Source of the DNA: Aquabacter sp040755535
GTDB taxonomy: Bacteria > Pseudomonadota > Alphaproteobacteria > Rhizobiales > Xanthobacteraceae
Length of the DNA stretch: 56,173 nt
Direction of reading: 5' to 3'
Assembly: GCA_040755535.1 (NCBI GenBank)
Contig: JBFMAV010000025.1
Location: 1-56,173 of the forward strand
The stretch's first letter is position 1. Each line of letters starts with the position of its first letter. The notes under the pieces are model-generated. The model was not told the DNA's origin. It searched no databases and worked only from the letters and a program-made list of their open reading frames with translations. A program made the position numbers and the translations under genes. Below are positions 7,806 through 16,433 of the stretch, in pieces.

Positions 7806-8909
7806 GTGGCGGGACATCAGAAGACGGGCATTCTGCCGGCACAATCCATTTCCGCCCTACATGGGGCGGGAGGCATTGTCAGCGACTACGCGTTTGACGC
7901 GGACCAGGTGCAGCCCGCGAGCCTCGATTTGAGGCTGGGACGCACGGCTTGGCGGATTCGGGCGAGCTTCCTGCCGGGTGCGGACAAGAGCGTGGTGGAG
8001 CGGCGCGGCGACCTCGGCCTGCACAAGCTGGACCTGGCGCAGGGCGCGGTGCTGGAAACGGGCTGCGTCTATCTGGTGGAACTCGCCGAGCGGCTGTGCC
8101 TGCCTGCGGACATCGCCGCCTCCACCAATCCGAAAAGCTCCACCGGGCGCCTCGATGTCTTCACGCGGGTGATCGCGGACCAGGCCCGCGCCTTCGACGT
8201 GATCCCCGCCGGCTATGAGGGGCCTCTGTATCTGGAAATTTCGCCCCGCACCTTCCCCATCCTGGTGCGTGCGGGCTCGCGGCTCTCGCAGATCCGGTTC
8301 CGGCGCGGCGCCTGCCGTCTCTCTGATGCGGACCTGCTGGCGCTCCAGGCCTCCCAAGGCCTTGTGGATTCACAGGTGCCCGACGTTTCCGGCGGTGGCA
8401 TCGCAGTGGGCGTCGACCTGTCGGCCGCCTCCTGGGATGGGCTTCTCGGGTTCCGGGCCAAGCGCCATACCGGCGTGATCGACGTGGACCAGCGCGCGGT
8501 GCTGGACATGGAGGAGTTCTGGGAGCCCATCCGCGCCCGCGGCCGGTCCGGCCTAATCCTAGAACCGGACGCCTTTTACATCCTCGCATCCCGCGAAGCC
8601 GTGCATGTGCCGCCGGACTATGCGGCGGAAATGGTGCCCTTCGACCCGCTGGTGGGCGAGTTCCGCGTCCATTATGCGGGTTTCTTCGACCCCGGCTTCG
8701 GCGATGCGGCGGTCGGGGGAACGGGCGCGCGCGCCGTGCTGGAGGTGCGCTCGCGCGAGGTGCCCTTCATCCTGGAGCATGGGCAGATCGTCGGGCGGCT
8801 CATCTATGAGCATATGGAGGAGCGGCCCAACGTGCTCTATGGCGAATTGGGCTCGAACTATCAGGGCCAGGGCCTGAAGCTCTCCAAGCATTTTCGGCCG
8901 GTTGGCTGA
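7806..8909 (+). CDS. dcd: 2'-deoxycytidine 5'-triphosphate deaminase, two-domain type
   Basis: 367-residue member of the dCTP deaminase/dUTPase superfamily, about twice the length of E. coli Dcd. The first half (about 20-180) has QPASLDLRLG, NPKSSTGRLD and LYLEISPRTFPI. The second (about 200-360) repeats the fold with AVLEVRSREVPFILEHGQIVG and GELGSNYQGQGLKLSKHF. Each half keeps a glutamate where the catalytic Glu of Dcd sits. The family role is dCTP to dUTP conversion for thymidylate synthesis. GTG 7806 is used, with GGGAGCAG upstream; no ATG is available. It is divergent from metZ and convergent with phoB. Confidence 0.85.
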   Translation: MAGHQKTGILPAQSISALHGAGGIVSDYAFDADQVQPASLDLRLGRTAWRIRASFLPGADKSVVERRGDLGLHKLDLAQGAVLETGCVYLVELAERLCLPADIAASTNPKSSTGRLDVFTRVIADQARAFDVIPAGYEGPLYLEISPRTFPILVRAGSRLSQIRFRRGACRLSDADLLALQASQGLVDSQVPDVSGGGIAVGVDLSAASWDGLLGFRAKRHTGVIDVDQRAVLDMEEFWEPIRARGRSGLILEPDAFYILASREAVHVPPDYAAEMVPFDPLVGEFRVHYAGFFDPGFGDAAVGGTGARAVLEVRSREVPFILEHGQIVGRLIYEHMEERPNVLYGELGSNYQGQGLKLSKHFRPVG

Positions 8910-8982
8910 AGGTGCGGCCCGCGGACGGGAGCGGGGCGGCGGGTGCGAGCCGCACGCCTGCCTGCCGCGCGCCATCCCGCGC

Positions 8983-9684
8983 TCAATGGGCGCGGGCGAA
9001 CATCTCGTTGAAGGAATATCCCGCGCCGCGCACGGTGCGGATCGGGTCCATCTGCCGGCCGCGATTGATGGCCTTGCGCAGGCGGCCCACATGCACGTCC
9101 ACCGTGCGCTCGTCGATATAGACGTCCTGTCCCCAAACCCCGTCCAGCAATTGCTCGCGGGAAAAGACGCGGCCGGGGCTCTGCATCAGGAATTCCAGCA
9201 GGCGGAATTCGGTGGGGCCGAGATGAACCTCGCGCCCGGCCCGGTGGACGCGGTGCGTCTCGCGGTCGAGTTCGATGTCCCCGGCCCGCAGCAGCGTTGC
9301 CACATGCTCCGGCTTCGCGCGGCGCAGCAGGGCACGGACGCGGGCGAGGAGTTCGGGCACGGAAAAGGGTTTCACCACATAATCGTCGGCCCCGGTGGCG
9401 AGGCCGCGCACGCGCTCGGTCTCGTCGCCGCGCGCGGTAAGCATGATGACCGGCAGCCGCTCGGTTTCCGGACGGGTGCGCAGGCGGCGGCACAGTTCGA
9501 TGCCGGACAGGCCCGGAAGCATCCAATCCAGGATCACCAGATCGGGCACGCTCTCGCGCAAGCGTGTTTCCGCTTCATCGCCCCGGATCACCGTATCGAC
9601 GGCGTAGCCCTCGGACTCCAGATTGTAGCGCAGGAGGAGGCTGAGGGCCTCCTCGTCTTCGATGATGAGAATACGTGCCGCCAC
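8983..9684 (-). CDS. phoB: Phosphate regulon response regulator PhoB
   Basis: 233-residue OmpR/PhoB-type response regulator. The receiver domain (1-120) has acidic residues IIEDEE near position 10, the phosphoacceptor D53 in LVILDWMLPG and the conserved Lys in VVKPFS. The C-terminal winged helix (about 130-227) ends RTVRGAGYSFNEMF. PhoB activates Pho-box promoters when phosphorylated by PhoR. The start is GTG at 9684. It is the last gene of the phoR-pst-phoU-phoB cluster, 31 bp after phoU, and converges on the dCTP deaminase-like gene. Confidence 0.97.
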   Translation of the reverse strand: MAARILIIEDEEALSLLLRYNLESEGYAVDTVIRGDEAETRLRESVPDLVILDWMLPGLSGIELCRRLRTRPETERLPVIMLTARGDETERVRGLATGADDYVVKPFSVPELLARVRALLRRAKPEHVATLLRAGDIELDRETHRVHRAGREVHLGPTEFRLLEFLMQSPGRVFSREQLLDGVWGQDVYIDERTVDVHVGRLRKAINRGRQMDPIRTVRGAGYSFNEMFARAH

Positions 9685-9715
9685 GGGACCTTACCTCTGG
9701 ACCTGCGCCCTCTCC

Positions 9716-10441
9716 TCACCCCGGCACTTGGCCGGGGAAGGCGACGGTGGTTTCGCTCGAAATATCGGCCTTCGGGCGTTCCTCGGTGATCATCTCACCG
9801 GACACCATGTAGAAGACCGTTTCCGCGATATTGGTCGCATGGTCGCCGATGCGCTCGATATTCTTGGCGCAGAAGAGCAGATGCGTGCACACCGAGATGT
9901 TCCGCGGATCTTCCATCATATAGGTGAGGAGTTCGCGGAACAGCGAGGTGTACATGGTGTCGATGCCGCTGTCGCGGCGCCAGACGGAAATCGCCTTGGG
10001 AGCGTCCTTGCCGGCATAGGCATCGAGCACTTCCTTCAGTTGCTCGAGCACGAGATCCGACATGTGTTCGACGCCGCGCACCAGCTTCTGCGGGTGGTAC
10101 TCGCCTTCAATGGCAAGCACGCGCTTGCCCACGTTCTTGGCGAGGTCGCCGATCCGCTCCAGGTCGCTGGCGATGCGGATGGCTGCCACCAGCTCGCGCA
10201 GATCGCTCGCCATGGGCTGGCGCTTGGCGATGACAAGGATCGCCTTTTCTTCGATCTCACGCTGGATCACGTCCACGCTGGAATCCAGCATGATGACGCG
10301 ATGGGCCAGCCCCGTATCCCGGCGCATCAGCGCATTGACGGAATCGATGACGAGACGTTCGGCCTGGCCGCCCATCTCGACCACCTTGCGGCCGATTTCC
10401 TTCAGTTCGGAGTCGAACGCCGTGACTGTATGTTCGGGCAT
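9716..10441 (-). CDS. phoU: Phosphate signalling protein PhoU
   Basis: 241-residue PhoU with two three-helix-bundle repeats. PhoU couples the PstSCAB transporter to PhoR and dampens Pho signalling when phosphate is plentiful. Typical motifs include the N-terminal FDSELKEIGRKVVEMGG, the metal-site region RIASDLERIGDLAKN in repeat one and AKNIERIGDHATNIAE in repeat two. ATG at 10441. It sits between pstB (19 bp) and phoB (31 bp), as in most Pho operons. Confidence 0.97.
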   Translation of the reverse strand: MPEHTVTAFDSELKEIGRKVVEMGGQAERLVIDSVNALMRRDTGLAHRVIMLDSSVDVIQREIEEKAILVIAKRQPMASDLRELVAAIRIASDLERIGDLAKNVGKRVLAIEGEYHPQKLVRGVEHMSDLVLEQLKEVLDAYAGKDAPKAISVWRRDSGIDTMYTSLFRELLTYMMEDPRNISVCTHLLFCAKNIERIGDHATNIAETVFYMVSGEMITEERPKADISSETTVAFPGQVPG

Positions 10442-10460
10442 GTCCGCGGTCCTTTCCGTC

Positions 10461-11285
10461 TCAGCCGAAGCGGCCGGTGATGTAGTCGCGGGTCTTGATC
10501 TGCTTGGGATTGGTGAAGATGACGTCCGACGGCGCCACTTCCACCAGTTCGCCCAGATAGAAGAAGGCGGTGATGTCGGCGCAGCGGGCGGCCTGCTGCA
10601 TGTTGTGGGTCACGATGACGATGGTGAAGTCCTGCTTCAGCTCGTCGATCAGATCCTCGATCTTCGAGGTGGAGATCGGGTCGAGCGCCGAGGTGGGCTC
10701 GTCCAGCAGGATCACTTCGGGCTGCACCGCGATGGTGCGGGCGATGCACAGGCGCTGCTGCTGGCCGCCGGACATGCCGAGCGCGGACGTATGCAGGCGG
10801 TCCTTGGTCTCTTCCCAGATGGCGGCCTTGCGCAGGCAGCTTTCCACGCGCTCGTCCATCTGCGACTTGTTGAGCCGCTCGTGCAGGCGTACGCCGAAGG
10901 CGATGTTGTCATAGATGGACATGGGGAAGGGCGTCGGCTTCTGGAACACCATGCCGATCCGGGTGCGCACGATGGTCGGGTCGAGTTCCTTGCCGACCAC
11001 GTTGACGCCGTCGAACAGGACCTGCCCCTCGGCGCGCTGGCCGGGGTAGAGGTCGTACATGCGGTTGAACACCCGCAGCAGCGTGGACTTGCCGCAGCCC
11101 GACGGGCCGATCATGGCCGTCACGCGCTTCTCGGGGATCTCGAAATTGATGTTCTTCAGGGCATGGTTCTGCCCGTAGTAGAAATTCAGGCTGTCCACCT
11201 TGATCTTGGTGGGGGCCGGGGCGGCGTCGGGCTTGGCGGCGACAGACGACGCGATGTTGAAGGTCGGGTCCACAGCGGAAGTCAT
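10461..11285 (-). CDS. pstB: Phosphate ABC transporter ATPase PstB
   Basis: 274-residue ATPase of the high-affinity phosphate importer. Walker A GPSGCGKST is at residues 60-68, the signature is MSGGQQQR and Walker B is VILLDEPTSALDP. The conserved H-loop TIVIVTHNMQQAARC follows. A 25-residue N-terminal extension (MTSAVDPTFNIASS...) precedes the core, common in alphaproteobacterial PstB. The ATG is 76 bp after pstA. It acts at the cytoplasmic face with PstA and PstC. Confidence 0.97.
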   Translation of the reverse strand: MTSAVDPTFNIASSVAAKPDAAPAPTKIKVDSLNFYYGQNHALKNINFEIPEKRVTAMIGPSGCGKSTLLRVFNRMYDLYPGQRAEGQVLFDGVNVVGKELDPTIVRTRIGMVFQKPTPFPMSIYDNIAFGVRLHERLNKSQMDERVESCLRKAAIWEETKDRLHTSALGMSGGQQQRLCIARTIAVQPEVILLDEPTSALDPISTSKIEDLIDELKQDFTIVIVTHNMQQAARCADITAFFYLGELVEVAPSDVIFTNPKQIKTRDYITGRFG

Positions 11286-11361
11286 GTTCGGCCTCTTCGA
11301 TCTCGGGTCTCAGGGTCGCCGGGGCGGCCCTGTTTGATCTGGTTTGGCGGAAGCCGCCGGC

Positions 11362-12195
11362 TCATTTCATCCGGGCCAGGACCAGCCGGGACATGATGTT
11401 GAGAAGCAGGACGCCCACGGTGATGAGCAGGGCGCCCGCCCAGGCCAGCGCAACCCAGTCGTCGAACGGGCTGCCGGCATACTGATAGATGGCGATGGGC
11501 AGGCTGGCCATGGGCCGAGACAGATCCACCGACCAGGAATTGTTGCCGAGCGAGGTGAACAGCAGCGGCGCCGTCTCACCGGCGGCGCGGGCCACCGCGA
11601 GGAGGATGCCGGTGACGATACCGGCCTGCGCGGCGCGCCAGGTCACCAGCATCACGACCTTCCATTGCGGGGCGCCGAGCGCGAAGGCCGCCTCGCGAAG
11701 GCCGACCGGAACGAGGTTCAGCATGTCCTCGGTGGTGCGCACCACAACGGGGATCACCAGGATGGCGAGGGCGATGCCGCCCGCCCAGCCGGAGAAGCCG
11801 CCGAACGGGATCACCAGCAACTGGTAGATGAACAGGCCCACCAGGATGGAAGGGGCCGAGAGCAGGATGTCGTTCACGAAGCGCGCGGCGGAGCCGATCT
11901 TCGTGCCCTTGCCGTTCTCGGCGAGGAAGGTGCCGCAAAGCAGCCCGATGGGGCCGCCGATCACCAGCGCGAGGCCGATCTGGATCAGCGAGCCGACGAT
12001 GGCGTTCAGCAGGCCGCCATTCTGCCCGGGGGGCATGGTGACGTTGGTGAAGACGGTGAGCCGCAGCGCGGGCAGGCCGCGGGCGACCAGCGTCCAGAGG
12101 ATCCAGGCCAGCAGGAAAATGGCGAAGATGGCGAAGCCGGTGGAGATCGCCTTGATGGCGGTGTCCTTGGCGCGACGGGCAGCGAGGGAAGCCAT
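11362..12195 (-). CDS. pstA: Phosphate ABC transporter permease PstA
   Basis: 277-residue inner-membrane permease of the phosphate importer. About six hydrophobic helices are visible, starting AISTGFAIFAIFLLAWILW. The cytoplasmic EAA-type loop is GLREAAFALGAPQWKVVMLVT, which contacts PstB. ATG at 12195, 20 bp after pstC, so the permease genes are tightly linked. The gene ends 76 bp before pstB. Confidence 0.96.
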   Translation of the reverse strand: MASLAARRAKDTAIKAISTGFAIFAIFLLAWILWTLVARGLPALRLTVFTNVTMPPGQNGGLLNAIVGSLIQIGLALVIGGPIGLLCGTFLAENGKGTKIGSAARFVNDILLSAPSILVGLFIYQLLVIPFGGFSGWAGGIALAILVIPVVVRTTEDMLNLVPVGLREAAFALGAPQWKVVMLVTWRAAQAGIVTGILLAVARAAGETAPLLFTSLGNNSWSVDLSRPMASLPIAIYQYAGSPFDDWVALAWAGALLITVGVLLLNIMSRLVLARMK

Positions 12196-12215
12196 GATGC
12201 GTGTGTCCTTCCCGA

Positions 12216-13193
12216 TCAGTCGAGCCGCGAGCGCACGAGCGCGCGGGAGAGTGCGAGGACGATGAAGGAGATGACGAACAGGATGAAGCCGAGCTGCAGC
12301 AGGGAGGTGAGCTTCAGCGATCCGATGGCCGCCTCGGGGAATTCGTTCGCGATGGTGGAGGCGATGGTCGCGCCCGGCGCGAATAGCGAGGCGGAGAGGC
12401 GCGTCGCGTTGCCGATGACGAAGGTCACCGCCATGGTCTCGCCGAGCGCGCGGCCGAGACCCAGCATCACCGCGCCCACCATGGCGGTCTTGCCGTAGGG
12501 GATCGAGACGTTCTTATAGACCTCATAGGTGGTGGCCCCGACGCCGTAGGCGCTTTCCTTCAGCATGGGCGGCACCGATTCCAGGGTCTCCACGAACATG
12601 GCGGTGATGAAGGGGATGATCATGACGGCCAGGATCAGGCCGGCCGTGAGCATGCCCGAGCCGAGGGGCGGGCCCATGAAAAGCGCGCCGATCACCGGAA
12701 TGGGGCTCAGCCAGTCGATGAGCGGGGGCTGAACATAGGCCGCGATCAGCGGCACGATGACGAAGAAGCCCCACATGCCATAGATGATGGAGGGCACCGC
12801 CGCGAGCAGCTGAACCGCGACGCCGATGGGCCGGCGCAGCGCCTGCGGGGCGATTTCGGTGAGGAAGAACGCGATGCCGAAGGAGAGCGGCAGGGCGAAG
12901 ATGACCGCGATCACGGCGCTGAACAGCGTGCCGTAGATCATGACCAGGGCGCCGTAATTCTCGGTGACCGGGTTCCAGGCGGCGGACCACAGGAAGTCGA
13001 TGCCGAAATGGCGCAGGGCCGGCAGGCCGCCCTCGAACAATTGGGCGATGATGAGTCCCAGGAGCACCAGGACGAAGATGCCGCTCGCCCAGAGCGCACC
13101 GACGAAAATGGGATCGGCGACGGCCCCGGTGGGCTTCGCCTGATCGATCGGGGTCAAGGCCCCTGCCTTTGCGGTGGTGATCGTCGCGTCCAT
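12216..13193 (-). CDS. pstC: Phosphate ABC transporter permease PstC
   Basis: 325-residue partner permease of PstA. Six or so membrane helices are visible, with the EAA-type loop around MLKESAYGVGATTYEVYKNV and the family motifs FALPLSFGIAFFLTE and YGMWGFFVI. A 30-residue N-terminal leader (MDATITTAKAGALTPIDQ) precedes the first helix. The ATG at 13193 lies 309 bp after the pstS stop; the gap holds a strong hairpin. Confidence 0.96.
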   Translation of the reverse strand: MDATITTAKAGALTPIDQAKPTGAVADPIFVGALWASGIFVLVLLGLIIAQLFEGGLPALRHFGIDFLWSAAWNPVTENYGALVMIYGTLFSAVIAVIFALPLSFGIAFFLTEIAPQALRRPIGVAVQLLAAVPSIIYGMWGFFVIVPLIAAYVQPPLIDWLSPIPVIGALFMGPPLGSGMLTAGLILAVMIIPFITAMFVETLESVPPMLKESAYGVGATTYEVYKNVSIPYGKTAMVGAVMLGLGRALGETMAVTFVIGNATRLSASLFAPGATIASTIANEFPEAAIGSLKLTSLLQLGFILFVISFIVLALSRALVRSRLD

Positions 13194-13502
13194 CGTCCCG
13201 CTCTTCCCAATCGCGCGCCACGCCCTTCGCGTAGCCGAACGGTCCGCGGCGCGAGGCGCCTGCGGCCGGTAATCCCCAGCCCGAGACCGGGCTCAAACCT
13301 CCAGGCCCGGCCGCGCGGTGCCGCGCGCCATCGGCCTAGATCAGTGTTTCAAGAACGCCCGGATGCGCTGAAGCTTCGGGGCGATCCCCCTTCACGCTTC
13401 GAAGCCGCAACGCCCCCGGTCGTACCGCACCCGGCGGCGAGGAGATCCTCGCCGCCGGGCGTGGCAGCCCTGCCCCTCCCCCGCAGGGGGCAGGTCATGT
13501 CA
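13194..13502 (-). other. pstS-pstC intergenic spacer with hairpins
   Basis: 309 bp without a supported ORF. The main structure is a 13-bp perfect inverted repeat (arms 13430-13442 and 13447-13459, core CCGGCGGCGAGG, 4-nt loop) 44 bp after pstS. Near the pstS end is a short G/C hairpin (13480-13492). On the minus strand no U-run follows the stem, so it looks more like an mRNA-stabilising or partial-terminator structure that would leave pstS in excess over the permease genes. Confidence 0.5.
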
Positions 13503-14546
13503 TCAGAACACCGGCTTTCCGTCCGGGCCCTTCACTTCCGCCTTCCAGGCCGCCTTGACGCGCTCCACAACCGACTCGGGGAGCGGGATGTAGTGCAGCT
13601 TTTCAGCGATCTCGGAACCTTCCTTGCCATAGGCCCAGTCGAAGAACTTCATCACCGCGGCCGAGGTCTCGGCGTTGCTGGGGTTCTTGGGCAGCAGGAT
13701 GTAGGTGGGGCTCACGATCGGCCACGCGCCGGCGCCGGCGGTGTTGATCATGGAGGCGGCGAAGTCCTTCGAACCGGCCCAGTCGGCGGCGGCGGCGGCT
13801 TCCACGAACGCCTTCTCCTCGGGGCTGACGAACTTGCCGGCCTTGTTCTGGAGCTGGGTCACGTTCAGCTTGTTGGACGCGGCATAGATGAACTCGACGT
13901 AGCCGATGCCGCCCTTGGTGTTCTTCACATTGCCCGTGACGCCTTCATTGCCCTTCGCGCCAGCGCCGGTCGGCCACTGGACGGAGGTGGCGGCGCCAAC
14001 CTTGGACTTCCACTCGGGGCTGACCTCGGCGAGGTAGCTGGTGAACACGAAGGTCGTGCCGGAAGCGTCAGAGCGATACACCGGAACGATCGCCGTGGAC
14101 GGCAGCTTCAGGCCGGGGTTGAGGTCGGCGATCGCCTTGTCGTCCCACTTGGTGACCTTGCCGAGATAGATGTCGGCGAGCACCGGGCCGGTGAGCTTCA
14201 GCGTGTTGGTCTCGACGCCGTCCAGATTGACGGTCGCGACCACCGAGCCGATCACGGTCGGGAACTGGAGCAGGTTGTTGGAGGCCAGCTTGTCGGCCGC
14301 CATGGGGGCGTCGGACGCGCCGAAATCAACCGTGCGGTTGATGATCTGGTTCTGACCACCGCCGGAGCCGATGGACTGATAGTTCAGGGCGTTGCCGGAC
14401 TTCTCCTTATATTTCGCGCCCCAGGCCTGATAAACAGGCGCAGGGAAGGACGCGCCGGCGCCGTTGATGTCTACCGCGGACGCGCTGCCAGCGACCAAGG
14501 ATCCGGCGAGCGCGATCGCTGCGCCAAGAACGGTGATGTGCTTCAC
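13503..14546 (-). CDS. pstS: Phosphate-binding protein PstS
   Basis: 347-residue periplasmic phosphate receptor that delivers phosphate to PstCAB. A Sec signal peptide runs to about residue 24 (VAGSASA, then VDINGAGASFPAPVYQ). Phosphate-binding motifs are GSGGGQNQI, FGASDAPM and VYRSDASGTTFVFTSYL. The GTG at 14546 is backed by AAGGAG at 14555-14560. A triple Pho box lies about 100 bp upstream, so PhoB activation under phosphate starvation is expected. Confidence 0.97.
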   Translation of the reverse strand: MKHITVLGAAIALAGSLVAGSASAVDINGAGASFPAPVYQAWGAKYKEKSGNALNYQSIGSGGGQNQIINRTVDFGASDAPMAADKLASNNLLQFPTVIGSVVATVNLDGVETNTLKLTGPVLADIYLGKVTKWDDKAIADLNPGLKLPSTAIVPVYRSDASGTTFVFTSYLAEVSPEWKSKVGAATSVQWPTGAGAKGNEGVTGNVKNTKGGIGYVEFIYAASNKLNVTQLQNKAGKFVSPEEKAFVEAAAAADWAGSKDFAASMINTAGAGAWPIVSPTYILLPKNPSNAETSAAVMKFFDWAYGKEGSEIAEKLHYIPLPESVVERVKAAWKAEVKGPDGKPVF

Positions 14547-14644
14547 GGGGGTGTCTCCTTGCCAATCAGGTGTCGCCCGTCGGCCTGCGGGGGCCGAGAC
14601 GCAACATGGGCCCGGAATGAATACCGGGCAGGCGACACCGTTCT

Positions 14645-14673
14645 ATGACCCTTGGATGACAGCCGGATGACGG
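14645..14673 (-). promoter_or_regulatory. Triple Pho box upstream of pstS
   Basis: On the minus strand three 7-mers, CCGTCAT, CTGTCAT and GGGTCAT, are each separated by 4 bp. The GTCAT cores therefore repeat every 11 bp (complement ATGAC at 14645, 14656 and 14667). This is the direct-repeat PhoB binding pattern. It lies between the phoR stop and pstS, about 100 bp from the pstS GTG. Confidence 0.8.
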
Positions 14674-14676
14674 TTT

Positions 14677-14702
14677 AAGTCTTGGAAATCAAGACTTTTT
14701 TT
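14677..14702 (+). terminator. Plus-strand intrinsic terminator over the phoR stop codon
   Basis: A perfect 8-bp stem (AAGTCTTG at 14677-14684, CAAGACTT at 14690-14697, loop GAAAT) is followed by five more T residues. The U-tract serves only plus-strand transcription, although both neighbouring genes are on the minus strand. The structure covers the phoR stop codon (14689-14691). Confidence 0.55.
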
Positions 14703-16005
14703 CTCCTGCGGCCAAGGTTTCTATGCGGGTTGTGAAAGTGGCGCCGGCGCCCGGCTGGCTCTCGATGGTGAGCTTGCCGCGATGGCGCGCGACAATATGT
14801 TTAACGATTGCAAGGCCAAGGCCCGTCCCGCCCTGGTCGCGGCTCGCCACCACATCCACACGATAGAACCGTTCGGTGAGGCGCGGCAGGTGCTCTGCCG
14901 GGATGCCCGGGCCGAAGTCGGTGACCGTGATCACCGCGTCCCCGTCCGCCAGCGTCAGCGCCACTTCGATCCGCTTGCCGGACGCGCCATATTTCAGCGC
15001 ATTCTCCACGAGGTTCTCGAACAGCCGGATCAGTTCGTCCCGATCTCCCAGGATGGGAACAGGGGTCTCCGGGCGACTGACGGTAATTTCGACGCCCCGC
15101 TCGCGCGCGAGCGGGGACAGGGTCTCGCACACATGGGCGACGATCATGCCCAGTTCCACCTGCGTATCGGGACGCACATGGGCATTCAGCTCGATCCGGG
15201 AGAGCGACAAGAGATCATCGATGAGGCGCGACATGCGCCGGGCCTGCGCGCCCATGATTCCAAGAAAGCGTTCGCGCGCGGCGGCATCATTCCGCGCCGG
15301 CCCCAGGAGGGTTTCAATGAAGCCGGACAGAGAGGCGAGGGGGGTGCGCAACTCGTGGCTGGCGTTGGCGACGAAATCGGCGCGCATCTGCTCCACCCGC
15401 CTCTGCTGGGTAAGGTCGCGGAATGTGAGCAGGACCGTGTCGGGCTTGGGGCCATCGCCGGAAGGGGCGGCGGCAGCCGGCGCCTCCGCCAGCCGCAACG
15501 GCACGATGTGCGCCTCCAGCCACCGATCTAGCGGAATGCGCTCGCCGAATTCCACGCGGCGCGGAATGCCGTCCTGCGCACTGGAGCGCACCGCTTCCAG
15601 CACCTCCGGCACGCGCACCAGGAAGGACAGGGGATCGCCCACCTTGGCGGGGCCGATGGCGAGCGCCACGCGCGCATTGGCCACCAGAATGTCGGCGTCA
15701 GGCGTGAGCAGCAAAGCAGGCTCGGGCAAGGCCGCGACCACCGCGCTCACCGCCGGCTCCACGCGACCGCGCGGCGGGGGGGGCGGTGGGGCGATGGCGG
15801 TCTCGGCCGGCGTCAGCGGCTCGGTCCACAGAAGGAGGCCGGCGCCGCCCGCCGCCGCGAGCAGCACGACCGCATATATCGGATGCACGAATTCCATCAT
15901 CGCGCCCGCCAGGATGAGGGCGGTGATGACACCTGTGAGCAGAAGCGAACGACGGCGCCGCGCGCGAAGGGCGGCGACCTGGAGGCTCGGTGAGGCAAGG
16001 CTCAT
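14689..16005 (-). CDS. phoR: Phosphate regulon sensor kinase PhoR
   Basis: 438-residue membrane histidine kinase that phosphorylates PhoB. Two N-terminal helices (about 20-38 and 42-60) are followed by a Pro-rich stretch (72-79), a PAS domain (about 88-200) and the HisKA box with H217 in NASHELRTPL. The HATPase domain has NLVENALKYG, DFGPGIP and GGTGLGLAIVKH. ATG at 16005. It is the first gene of the cluster, with the pstS Pho box directly behind it, so pstS can be induced independently of phoR. No Pho box is visible upstream of phoR itself. Confidence 0.95.
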   Translation of the reverse strand: MSLASPSLQVAALRARRRRSLLLTGVITALILAGAMMEFVHPIYAVVLLAAAGGAGLLLWTEPLTPAETAIAPPPPPPRGRVEPAVSAVVAALPEPALLLTPDADILVANARVALAIGPAKVGDPLSFLVRVPEVLEAVRSSAQDGIPRRVEFGERIPLDRWLEAHIVPLRLAEAPAAAAPSGDGPKPDTVLLTFRDLTQQRRVEQMRADFVANASHELRTPLASLSGFIETLLGPARNDAAARERFLGIMGAQARRMSRLIDDLLSLSRIELNAHVRPDTQVELGMIVAHVCETLSPLARERGVEITVSRPETPVPILGDRDELIRLFENLVENALKYGASGKRIEVALTLADGDAVITVTDFGPGIPAEHLPRLTERFYRVDVVASRDQGGTGLGLAIVKHIVARHRGKLTIESQPGAGATFTTRIETLAAGEKKS

Positions 16006-16433
16006 GATGGGCGCCCCGCGCGCGCATCGCGCCTGGGGTCCTGCGGGCCGCGCGCGATCGCCGCCCGTCTGAAAAAGATCGACACACTATCCTCCCGCAA
16101 CGTCCCGGCCTGCGCCCCTGGCCTGCACCGAGCGCGCCGCGCGCCGATGCGACGTTGATTTCGCATATGCTGCAGCGACTTCACGAACACAATGCGACAC
16201 CCCCCGCTCCCATCGCGCGCCGTGCCCTGAAAATGTCGCCGAGCTTCGCAACCTTGCGGTGTCCGGGTCCGTTTACGCTGCGTCGGGCTATCGGAAGAAA
16301 ATCGCCCGTTTCGGGCGCGGCGCCGATGCGAAGCGCGGCAGGGCAGTGATACAGAGCGCATGTGGCGACCCTCAGGCCCGACAAGGGGCGCGGGATTTTC
16401 TAGACCCGGATCCGCATCAAGAGGTGAGTGCTT
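16006..16433. other. Divergent spacer between phoR and a secreted-protein gene
   Basis: 428 bp with no supported gene. It should contain promoters for phoR (leftward) and the 16434 gene (rightward), but I see no convincing hexamer pairs. One short hairpin, CGCCCG/CGGGCG at about 16305-16319, is present. ORFs here are short and look like chance. Confidence 0.4.
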
